5,446 bases of DNA. Origin: Nocardia sp. GTDB lineage: Bacteria; Actinomycetota; Actinomycetes; Mycobacteriales; Mycobacteriaceae. Both the position numbers and the translations under genes were made by a program. The notes below the pieces were generated by a model. The model saw only the letters and a list, made by a program, of their open reading frames with translations. It was not told the origin of the DNA and did no database searches. How positions within the stretch are numbered: the stretch's first letter is position 1; each line of letters starts with the position of its first letter. The stretch covers positions 1-5,446 of the forward strand of contig JABFXT010000490.1 of the NCBI GenBank assembly GCA_013361595.1, read 5' to 3'. This document shows positions 1 to 5,446 of this stretch, in pieces.

Positions 1-1713
1 CCGCCCGCCGACGACCGTGCTTCCGCCGGTCCGGCCCGCTCGCCCGGGGCGGGCGCACGGCGCGACCCGAGCCGATCCGGTGCCGGTGATCGTCCTCTCT
101 CAACCGCGGGCCGCCGGGAAGCCTGGGACCGACCGGCGCCGGACGCCACCGCTCGGGAGCGCATCGCACCGAGCAGCACCGGCGATCGGCAGCCCGGTGC
201 GGACGGTGGCAGATCCGAAGGGCCGGCGCCGACCAAGGAGTATCCGAGCGCCGACGCCGGTTCGGAACAAGATCCCGAGAGCCGGCGCGTACCCCGGAAA
301 CTCACCGTCACCCGGGTGGCGGCCATGCGTGGCCGGGAGATCACCGAGAAGGGAATCGCCACCTTCCGCCGGGCGGCCGAAGCCGACGGTGCGGACAAAT
401 CCGGTCTGACGGCGCTCACCTACGCCACCATGGCGAACTTCGCGCTGGACGCCGCGATAGCGGTCGCCCTGGCCAATACCCTCTTCTTCGCCAGCGCGAC
501 CGCGGAGAGCAAGACGAAGGTCGCCCTGTATCTACTGATCACGATCGCACCGTTCGCGGTCATCGCGCCGCTCATCGGTCCGGCCCTGGACCGCCTGCAG
601 CGGGGCCGCCGGCTGGCGCTGGCCAGTTCGTTCGCCGTGCGCGCGGTCCTGGCGGTGGTGCTGATCTTCAGTTTCGACAGCTGGGTGCTCTACCCGCTCG
701 CGCTGTGCATGATGGTGCTCAGCAAATCGTTCGCGGTGCTCAAGAGTGCGGTCACACCCAGAGTCCTGCCCCCCGATATAGACCTGGTCCGGACGAATTC
801 CCGGCTCACCGTCTTCGGACTGGTCGGCGGGACACTCGGCGCGGGCGGTGTCGCCGGGGTGACCGCCGCCGTCGCGGGCTCGACCGGCGCGCTGATCCTC
901 GCCACCGGAATCGCCGTCGGCGGAGCGTATCTGAGCTGGAAGATCCCGCGCTGGGTGGAGATCACCGAGGGCGAGGTGCCGACCACGCTCGGCTATCACG
1001 CCCGCGACGCGGAGACCGAGGCCTTCGATCCCGCCGCCGAATCCGCGATACCGGCCCGCAAACGCCGCCAGCCGCTCGGCCGCGCAGTCGTCACCGGGCT
1101 GTGGGGCAACGGCAGTATCCGTGTCCTCACCGGATTCCTGACCTTCTATATCGCCTTCGTGGCCAAGGCGACCGAACATCGCCCGGTACAGCAGGCGGCG
1201 ATGCTGGGCCTGGTCGGGGCGGCAGCCGCTATCGGCAACTTCGCGGGCAACGCCACCGGGGCACGACTGCAGCTCGGCCGTCCCTCGCTGATCGTGGTGA
1301 ACTGCACGATCGGATGCACGGCCGTGGCCGTACTCGCCGTCGTGACGGACAACCTGTTCGGTGCGGCGGTGGCAGCGCTGATCGCGTCGGGAGCGAGCGC
1401 GCTGGCGAAGGTCTCACTCGATGCCGCGATCCAGGACGATCTCCCACCGGAGTCGATCGCCTCCGGGTTCGGTCGCTCCGAAACAGTGCTGCAGCTCAGC
1501 TGGGTGATCGGCGGCGCCGGTGGGGTTCTGCTGCCGACCGACTACTGGAAAGGTTTCGCGGTGGTCAGTGCGGTGCTGGTCGGGGGGCTGGTCCAGACTG
1601 TGCTGAGTTATCGCGGGTTCAGTCTGCTGCCCGGCCTCGGCGGTCGCCGGCCGTTGCACGCCGAACAGGAAGTTCCGCACTACGACCCCCTACGAGGAGA
1701 CGCCGCCCGGTGA
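1..1713 (+). CDS. MFS transporter, Rv0876c-like, 5' end outside window
   Basis: Integral membrane protein of the major facilitator type; substrate unknown. Numbering from the GTG at 316, about 12 hydrophobic helices can be drawn (near 31-58, 69-90, 100-119, 124-147, 164-188, 190-208, 267-284, 294-317, 324-343, 347-372, 389-406, 413-431). The loop after helix 2, GPALDRLQRGRR (89-99), is the MFS motif A-like G-x3-D-R-x2-x-G-R-R element, and a charged cytoplasmic loop lies at 211-258. The frame is open without a stop back to base 1, and RKLTVTR lies just upstream of the first usable start. I recall this being conserved in the family, whose mycobacterial member is about 548 residues. I therefore treat the gene as 5'-partial, with a Pro/Arg/Ala/Ser-rich, probably disordered cytoplasmic N-terminus. 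Alternative starts are GTG 316 and ATG 325, neither with a clear Shine-Dalgarno. Its TGA overlaps the next start codon, so the two are co-translated. Family confidence is high; the N-terminal boundary is moderate. Confidence 0.85.
   Translation, partial: PPADDRASAGPARSPGAGARRDPSRSGAGDRPLSTAGRREAWDRPAPDATARERIAPSSTGDRQPGADGGRSEGPAPTKEYPSADAGSEQDPESRRVPRKLTVTRVAAMRGREITEKGIATFRRAAEADGADKSGLTALTYATMANFALDAAIAVALANTLFFASATAESKTKVALYLLITIAPFAVIAPLIGPALDRLQRGRRLALASSFAVRAVLAVVLIFSFDSWVLYPLALCMMVLSKSFAVLKSAVTPRVLPPDIDLVRTNSRLTVFGLVGGTLGAGGVAGVTAAVAGSTGALILATGIAVGGAYLSWKIPRWVEITEGEVPTTLGYHARDAETEAFDPAAESAIPARKRRQPLGRAVVTGLWGNGSIRVLTGFLTFYIAFVAKATEHRPVQQAAMLGLVGAAAAIGNFAGNATGARLQLGRPSLIVVNCTIGCTAVAVLAVVTDNLFGAAVAALIASGASALAKVSLDAAIQDDLPPESIASGFGRSETVLQLSWVIGGAGGVLLPTDYWKGFAVVSAVLVGGLVQTVLSYRGFSLLPGLGGRRPLHAEQEVPHYDPLRGDAAR
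1694..1700 (+). promoter_or_regulatory. Ribosome binding site for the DUF2771 gene
   Basis: GAGGAGA ends nine bases before the GTG at 1710 and lies inside the last codons of the transporter gene. It fixes the start of the downstream gene at the GTGA overlap (GTG 1710-1712, TGA 1711-1713) and rules out the longer in-frame reading that begins at 705. Confidence 0.8.
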
Positions 1714-2216
1714 GTACGAACAAAGTCCGCACGACCCTCGCGCTGGCCCTGGCCGGGATCCTGGTGCTCGTGGCCGCCACCGCCGGTGTGGTCTGGCTGC
1801 TGGCGCGGAACGCCGAACCGAAGGACCCCGAACTCACCGCCTACGCCCACGGCACCAGCGTCACGGTGCCGCCGTTCCGCTACTGCACGGTGCGGATGCA
1901 GGACTGCCGGCAGGGCGAAACCGTGTTCCTGGAGGTGCCCGCCGGAAATCCCCTGCAGATCTCGCTACCCGACGAACTGGTCGACAGCCCGTGGGAACTG
2001 CTGCCGCTGTACGCCCGCGAGAACGGTGAGCTGATCGAGCAGCCGAGTTCCTATCGGGATCATCCGGCGAACACTCGCGCCCTGACCGTCCAGTCCCGGC
2101 CCGAACCGGGACTGGAACTGATCGGGGTGGAATTGCAGGTGATGATCATCGCGATCGACGAGGCCGGTAACGAGTTCCCCGTTCCGCACGCGGTGTGGTC
2201 GATCAAAACGGCCTGA
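1710..2216 (+). CDS. DUF2771 family membrane-anchored exported protein
   Basis: A 168-residue protein with a short basic N-terminus (MSTNKVR), one hydrophobic segment at about 8-31 and a soluble remainder predicted to lie outside the membrane. No lipobox cysteine follows the helix, so a signal anchor or uncleaved signal is likelier than a lipoprotein. The outer part has a cysteine pair in CTVRMQDC (C59, C66), a possible disulfide, followed by SPWELLPLY (93-101), which I associate with DUF2771, the family of the exported protein next to the transporter in mycobacteria (Rv0875c). Molecular function is unknown. The gene shares four bases with the transporter gene and has a good Shine-Dalgarno inside it, so the two are translationally coupled; this suggests, by inference only, an accessory role for the transporter. 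A hairpin terminator follows the stop. Confidence 0.82.
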   Translation: MSTNKVRTTLALALAGILVLVAATAGVVWLLARNAEPKDPELTAYAHGTSVTVPPFRYCTVRMQDCRQGETVFLEVPAGNPLQISLPDELVDSPWELLPLYARENGELIEQPSSYRDHPANTRALTVQSRPEPGLELIGVELQVMIIAIDEAGNEFPVPHAVWSIKTA

Positions 2217-2223
2217 TACGAGA

Positions 2224-2254
2224 GCGGGCCGGCCGGATCATCCGGTCGGCCCGC
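2224..2254. terminator. Hairpin terminator between convergent genes
   Basis: GCGGGCCGGCCGGA (2224-2237) pairs with TCCGGTCGGCCCGC (2241-2254) across a three-base loop TCA. The 14-bp stem has a single G-T (G-U) pair. It begins eight bases after the DUF2771 stop and ends 20 bases before the cold-shock stop on the other strand, so it can serve both transcripts. There is no T-tract on either side, as is common for actinobacterial terminators. Confidence 0.75.
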
Positions 2255-2274
2255 GAAAGTTCTCGCGCGTCGGA

Positions 2275-2694
2275 TCAGCTGTCGAGTTCCCGCGCCACCG
2301 CGCGCACGACCTCCGAGATGCGCTGAGCGGTCTTGCGATCCGGGTAGCGTCCCTTGCGCAGATCCGGCTGCACCTTCGCCTCCAGCAGCGTGATCATGTC
2401 CTCGACCATGCCGTGCAGTTCGTCGGCGCTGTGCTTGCGCGCGACCGGCTCCTTGCGGGGGCCGCGCTCCTGGTTCTGCCGTACCGACGGGGGCGCCTCC
2501 ACCAATTTCAGGCTCAGAGCCTGCGGCCCGCGCCGACCGGCCGCCATCCCGAACTCGACCCGTTGACCGGGTTTGAGCGTCTCGACACCCTGGGGCAGCG
2601 CGGACGAGCGGACGTAGACGTCCTCACCCTCGTCCTGGGAAAGGAAGCCGAAGCCCTTTTCCACGTCGTACCACTTCACCTTGCCGGTCGGCAC
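2275..2694 (-). CDS. cspB: Cold-shock domain protein with C-terminal extension (CspB-like)
   Basis: A 139-residue cytoplasmic nucleic-acid-binding protein. Residues 1-67 form the cold-shock domain: GKVKWYD (4-10), RNP1-type KGFGFLS (13-19) and RNP2-type DVYVRSSAL (25-33). The canonical VFVHFSAI is altered to VYVRSSAL, so the usual RNP2 Phe and His are replaced by Tyr and Arg. A charged linker (68-88) leads to a second, mostly helical block (89-139: [29 protein letters not shown]), absent from classical 67-70-residue Csp proteins but matching my memory of M. tuberculosis CspB (Rv0871, 135 residues). GTG 2694 is preferred because a weak GGATGAG lies four bases upstream and the protein then starts PTGKVKWYD as in the relatives; ATG 2703 (adding MSA) is the alternative and lacks a Shine-Dalgarno. 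The frame extends upstream to 2811, but those residues resemble nothing and are taken as leader. The likely role is RNA chaperone or regulator. Confidence 0.92.
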   Translation of the reverse strand: MPTGKVKWYDVEKGFGFLSQDEGEDVYVRSSALPQGVETLKPGQRVEFGMAAGRRGPQALSLKLVEAPPSVRQNQERGPRKEPVARKHSADELHGMVEDMITLLEAKVQPDLRKGRYPDRKTAQRISEVVRAVARELDS

Positions 2695-2720
2695 TGCGCT
2701 CATCCGTTCGTCTGTTCGGC

Positions 2721-2736
2721 GCCCGGCCCACCGGGC
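2721..2736 (-). other. GC hairpin in the cold-shock mRNA leader
   Basis: GCCCGG (2721-2726) and CCGGGC (2731-2736) can pair across a four-base loop, and the neighbouring CCGGGCCCGG (2731-2740) is itself a perfect palindrome. It would lie in the 5' leader of the minus-strand mRNA, about 27 bases before the GTG start. It could influence translation, but such structures are common by chance at this GC content. Confidence 0.3.
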
Positions 2737-2832
2737 CCGGTCACACTCTTCTACTGAAACCCGCTGGTGGCAGGTCTTGTCCACTACTCGAAAAACGCGC
2801 CCCACAAGCATGCAGGACGCGAGATCGCTCCG

Positions 2833-2838
2833 AGTCTA
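2833..2838 (-). promoter_or_regulatory. Candidate -10 box for the cold-shock gene
   Basis: On the minus strand this reads TAGACT, fitting the actinobacterial TANNNT -10 pattern. Transcription would begin near 2826 and leave a leader of roughly 125-130 bases before the start, in keeping with the long leaders of many cold-shock genes. The -35 position (around 2856-2861) is TGCTGG, not a good -35, and lies inside the palindrome at 2848-2862. Confidence 0.35.
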
Positions 2839-2847
2839 CCCCGGTGG

Positions 2848-2862
2848 GTGCTGCGCCAGCAC
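2848..2862. repeat. Perfect palindrome in the divergent promoter region
   Basis: GTGCTG-CGC-CAGCAC is a perfect 6-bp inverted repeat with a three-base spacer. It lies about one promoter spacer (17 bases) from both candidate -10 boxes: TAGACT on the minus strand (2838-2833) and TACGGT on the plus strand (2871-2876). It therefore occupies the -35 position of both divergent promoters and could be an operator for a dimeric regulator. The regulator is unknown. Confidence 0.4.
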
Positions 2863-2870
2863 ATCAGTTT

Positions 2871-2876
2871 TACGGT
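2871..2876 (+). promoter_or_regulatory. Candidate -10 box for a leaderless transcript
   Basis: TACGGT (TANNNT type) ends six bases before the GTG at 2883. This spacing would put the transcription start on the start codon itself, which explains why the small membrane protein gene has no Shine-Dalgarno and supports choosing GTG 2883 over GTG 2844. Confidence 0.45.
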
Positions 2877-2882
2877 CGAACG

Positions 2883-3128
2883 GTGACGAATTCCGCCGAT
2901 CCGGGGCCCTCGGGCCCGCCGCCCGGGCGCACCCCCGGCAACTGGTTGCTGCAGCTCGCGCTTGCGCTCTTCGCCCTCGGGCTGCTGTCCGTCGTGGCGA
3001 TCTTCCTGACGCCGATCCTCACGGACGGCAAGCCGGGACTCTGGTTGTACCTGGGCGCGATGCTGGCTCCGGTCGGCTTCGTGGCGGCGCTGATCTTCGC
3101 GCTGCGCTCGGGTCGCCGATCCAGGTGA
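2883..3128 (+). CDS. Small two-helix membrane protein, unknown function
   Basis: An 81-residue protein. The N-terminus (2-20, TNSADPGPSGPPPGRTPGN) is Pro/Gly-rich and hydrophilic. It is followed by two hydrophobic helices at about 21-44 (WLLQLALALF...) and 52-73 (LWLYLGAMLA...), separated by a short polar loop TDGKPG, and by a basic tail RSGRRSR. The positive-inside rule predicts that both ends are cytoplasmic and the loop is outside. No enzymatic motif is visible and I do not recognise the family. It is divergent from the cold-shock gene and upstream of the Rpf leader. GTG 2883 was chosen because of the leaderless-type -10 box and because the longer reading from GTG 2844 would run through the predicted promoter. 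The hydrophobic pattern and codon use make it a real gene; its function is unknown. Confidence 0.7.
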   Translation: MTNSADPGPSGPPPGRTPGNWLLQLALALFALGLLSVVAIFLTPILTDGKPGLWLYLGAMLAPVGFVAALIFALRSGRRSR

Positions 3129-3164
3129 CAACTGTCGAATACCCGGCCGTGTCGCGACCGAAGC

Positions 3165-3188
3165 GTTATGTGATGATAATCACATAAC
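3165..3188. promoter_or_regulatory. CRP/GlxR-type cAMP receptor binding site
   Basis: A perfect 10-bp inverted repeat, GTTATGTGAT / ATCACATAAC, with a four-base spacer GATA. Its core at 3169-3184 is exactly TGTGA-N6-TCACA, the consensus for CRP-family regulators (CRP in mycobacteria, GlxR in corynebacteria). Its centre is about 331 bases upstream of the rpf start codon. If transcription starts near 3235-3240, the site would be centred near -60, typical of class I activation. From the literature, M. tuberculosis CRP (Rv3676) directly controls rpfA, so a conserved cAMP-CRP input here is likely. Confidence 0.88.
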
Positions 3189-3273
3189 AGCCCGATAACG
3201 GCACAGCGTGTCCTGTCACCGATCCACGATACGGCTCTACTAGCTGCGCAGAGTCCGATCGTGACCGCCGTGA

Positions 3274-4167
<894 letters not shown>

Positions 4168-4181
4168 ACGGGCACCCCGGC

Positions 4182-4229
4182 AACGAAAGAACCCCGCCTC
4201 ACCATCAGGTGACGCGGGGTTCTTTCGTT
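4182..4229. terminator. Strong bidirectional terminator
   Basis: AACGAAAGAACCCCGC (4182-4197) pairs perfectly over 16 bp with GCGGGGTTCTTTCGTT (4214-4229). Within the loop TCACC (4199-4203) pairs with GGTGA (4208-4212) around ATCA, separated from the main stem by one C-C mismatch. The arms supply T-rich ends on both strands. It starts 15 bases after the rpf stop and ends seven bases before the stop of the opposing 61-residue gene, so it insulates both. Confidence 0.92.
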
Positions 4230-4236
4230 CGTGCGC

Positions 4237-4422
4237 TCAGCGGTTGATCACTGTTTGCGGGTGCAGATACGGCAGCTTGTCGGCAGCCAGCGGGAACTCG
4301 GTGTCCTCACCGAACGGCGAGAGATTACCGGAGCGGGACGACGACAACTCGGTGACAGCGTGATCGCCGTCGGCCACCTCGGGCCAGCCGTTGTCGACGT
4401 AGGGTTTCTTCGATTTGTTCAC
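4237..4422 (-). CDS. Conserved small protein of unknown function (Rv0863-like)
   Basis: A 61-residue hydrophilic protein without membrane segments or cysteines. It has a lysine-rich start ([15 protein letters not shown]), an acidic centre ([10 protein letters not shown]), a serine-rich stretch ([17 protein letters not shown]) and an aromatic/proline C-terminus ([18 protein letters not shown]). I recall similar small proteins at this position in other mycolic-acid actinomycetes, opposite the Rv0862c-like gene (Rv0863 in M. tuberculosis); no function is known. GTG 4422 is used because the relatives I recall begin at NKSKKPYV, but a second in-frame GTG at 4425 directly precedes it. AGGAGG ends only two bases before GTG 4422, too close to act normally, and a CAGAAT box lies six bases before GTG 4425, so the mRNA may be leaderless. 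The frame stays open far upstream, antisense to the helicase-like gene; that extension is not credible. Confidence 0.75.
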   Translation of the reverse strand: MNKSKKPYVDNGWPEVADGDHAVTELSSSRSGNLSPFGEDTEFPLAADKLPYLHPQTVINR

Positions 4423-4431
4423 CACCTCCTC

Positions 4432-4437
4432 ATTCTG
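4432..4437 (-). promoter_or_regulatory. Candidate -10 box for the 61-residue gene
   Basis: On the minus strand this reads CAGAAT, four of six matches to TATAAT including the AAT end. It stops six bases before GTG 4425 and nine before GTG 4422, a spacing that would give a leaderless or near-leaderless mRNA. A TTGACG further upstream is about 24 bases away, too far for a standard -35. Confidence 0.35.
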
Positions 4438-4565
4438 GCACGGCCGCGCCACGGGGCCGCACGTCAACCACCTCGGTACCGCACGTCGCGGGCCCGGAGC
4501 CCGGATATCGGTCCGGTCGGCGACAGCGATCCTGCCGCGCCCCCACCGAACCGACGGGCCCGGGC

Positions 4566-4571
4566 TAGTCT
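4566..4571 (+). promoter_or_regulatory. Candidate -10 box for a leaderless transcript of the helicase-like gene
   Basis: TAGTCT (TANNNT) ends seven bases before ATG 4579, so transcription would start at or next to the A of the start codon. No Shine-Dalgarno lies in GGACCGG between them beyond a weak GGA. No convincing -35 is visible, as is usual for actinobacterial promoters of this type. Confidence 0.55.
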
Positions 4572-4578
4572 GGACCGG

Positions 4579-5446
4579 ATGACCGGCCAAGACTCGTTCA
4601 CCGCCTGGCTCGGCGCCCGATCCGACGCACAATTGGTGGCTCTCCTCGAACGCCGGCCCGATCTGGCGGTACCGCTGCCGTCCTCCATGGCGGTGCTCGC
4701 CGCTCGCGCCGAACAACGTGCCTCGGTCCTGCGCGCGGCCGACGAACTGGGCACCGTACCTTTCGCGATCGTGGAAGTGCTGGCGCTGCACACCGCGGGC
4801 GGCGGCGAGCCGCTCACCCGCACCGAACTCAAACGCGCGCTGCGTCCCCGCGCCAAGGCGGCAACAGTCGACGCCGCGGTCACCGAACTGGCCGACCGGG
4901 CACTGCTCTGGTTCGACGGCGACCGGATCCGGCTGATACCGGCCACCGCGGAGGCGCTGCCGTGGTCGCTGGGCAGCGGAGCCGACCCCGCCGACGCCCT
5001 GTCCGAGCCGGAGATCACCGCGGCCCTCACCGATCTGCTCGCCGCCGAACGCGCGCTGTTGGACAAGCTCGCCGAGACCGGCCCGCGCGGGCGCACCCGC
5101 GACGCCGCCCCGGACGCACCGGCCGACCGTCCGGTGCCTCGATTGCTGGCCGCCGGACTGCTCCGCCGGATCGACGACGAGACGGTGGAGCTTCCGCCCG
5201 CGGTGGGTCAGCTGCTGCGCGGCGAACCGGTCACCGATCCGTACCGGCTGACCGAGCCCGAGCCGCGGGCGACCCCGCACCGGACGGCCGAGGTCGACGG
5301 CGTCGGTGCGGGTGAGGTCGGCGAACTGCTGCGGCACTGCGCCGCGATCCTCGAGGTACTGGGGCAGCTGCCCGCACCGGCGCTGCGGGCCGGTGGACTG
5401 GGCGTACGAGAACTGCGCCGGATCGCCAAACACGCCGGGATCGACG
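4579..5446 (+). CDS. Helicase-associated domain protein (Rv0862c-like), 3' end outside window
   Basis: The first 289 codons of a larger gene, open to the right edge with strong GC third-position bias. The N-terminus ([24 protein letters not shown], 7-30) is the typical opening of the actinobacterial helicase C-terminal/XPB-associated domain family; I recall M. tuberculosis Rv0862c at about 756 residues with a similar start. Two winged-helix-like stretches are visible: [21 protein letters not shown] (101-121) and [21 protein letters not shown] (186-206). No Walker A or DEAD/DEAH motif occurs in this part. The product is cytoplasmic and probably DNA-associated; in mycobacteria the neighbouring gene encodes the XPB/Ercc3-type helicase, so a role in DNA repair or unwinding is inferred. 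ATG 4579 is supported by the -10 box seven bases upstream and by the family-like N-terminus. The gene is divergent from the 61-residue protein gene, with about 155 bases between them. Confidence 0.85.
   Translation, partial: MTGQDSFTAWLGARSDAQLVALLERRPDLAVPLPSSMAVLAARAEQRASVLRAADELGTVPFAIVEVLALHTAGGGEPLTRTELKRALRPRAKAATVDAAVTELADRALLWFDGDRIRLIPATAEALPWSLGSGADPADALSEPEITAALTDLLAAERALLDKLAETGPRGRTRDAAPDAPADRPVPRLLAAGLLRRIDDETVELPPAVGQLLRGEPVTDPYRLTEPEPRATPHRTAEVDGVGAGEVGELLRHCAAILEVLGQLPAPALRAGGLGVRELRRIAKHAGID

Noticed and set aside
17..409. 130-codon plus-strand open frame at the left edge
   Set aside because: Pro/Arg-rich composition with no domain character; it overlaps the transporter frame, which is open throughout and continues into recognised sequence.
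532..1179. 215-codon minus-strand open frame opposite the transporter
   Set aside because: Composition (Arg, Gly, Asp, Gln, Glu, His rich) is typical of the antisense of a GC-rich membrane protein gene, and no start signals are seen.
705..1709. N-terminal extension of the DUF2771 protein back to 705
   Set aside because: This part is an Arg/Gly/Pro-rich shadow of the transporter gene; the GTG at 1710 has a good ribosome binding site and precedes a normal signal anchor.
2695..2811. Longer start for the cold-shock protein
   Set aside because: The added residues match no known Csp N-terminus and would lie before the canonical PTGKVKWYD opening; treated as 5' leader.
2775..2815. CTTGT...ACAAG inverted repeat around an A-run as a possible terminator or operator
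   Set aside because: Only five base pairs around a 23-base loop with no stable stem next to the T-run; not distinguishable from chance.
4237..5433. 398-codon minus-strand open frame
   Set aside because: Only its last 61 codons resemble a protein. The rest is antisense to the helicase-like gene, is rich in Arg/Gly/Gln as expected for a shadow frame, and would remove the divergent promoter region.

Overview
The window is GC-rich (GC-biased third codon positions, frequent GTG starts) and looks like a piece of a mycolic-acid actinomycete chromosome, most likely Nocardia or a close relative. This rests on recognised proteins and on gene order resembling the M. tuberculosis Rv0862c-Rv0876c region: an Rv0876c-type MFS transporter, a DUF2771 exported protein, a CspB-type cold-shock protein, an Rpf resuscitation factor, a small Rv0863-like protein and an Rv0862c-like helicase-associated protein. 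No search was run; the family and synteny statements come from memory of these proteins.

Layout: (1) 1-2216, plus strand: the MFS transporter, open through the left edge, followed by a GTGA-overlapped DUF2771 membrane-anchored protein and closed by a strong hairpin. (2) 2275-2694, minus strand: a cold-shock protein with a conserved helical C-terminal extension, convergent with the first pair. (3) 2695-2882: a divergent promoter region with a perfect 6-3-6 palindrome lying where both predicted -35 regions would be. (4) 2883-3128, plus: a small two-helix membrane protein, probably from a leaderless transcript. (5) 3129-3507: a long non-coding leader with a perfect CRP-type palindrome and a structured region resembling an actinobacterial ydaO-type (c-di-AMP) riboswitch. 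(6) 3508-4167, plus: a secreted Rpf lysozyme-like muralytic enzyme. (7) 4182-4229: a near-perfect bidirectional terminator. (8) 4237-4422, minus: a 61-residue conserved protein of unknown function. (9) 4579-5446, plus: the first 289 codons of the helicase-associated protein, running off the right edge.

The best-supported functional story is regulation of the Rpf gene. A cAMP-CRP/GlxR-type operator and a candidate c-di-AMP leader are stacked in front of one cell-wall hydrolase, which suggests that two nucleotide second messengers control resuscitation and peptidoglycan turnover. Several other genes (the small membrane protein, the helicase-like protein, possibly the 61-residue protein) have a TANNNT-like -10 box six to nine bases before the start codon, as expected for leaderless mRNAs. 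Most of the region is conserved core genome; there is no mobile element, CRISPR array, tRNA or rRNA, and I see no entirely new system. The unexplained parts are the Rpf C-terminal domain, the divergent riboswitch, the shared palindrome and the two small proteins.
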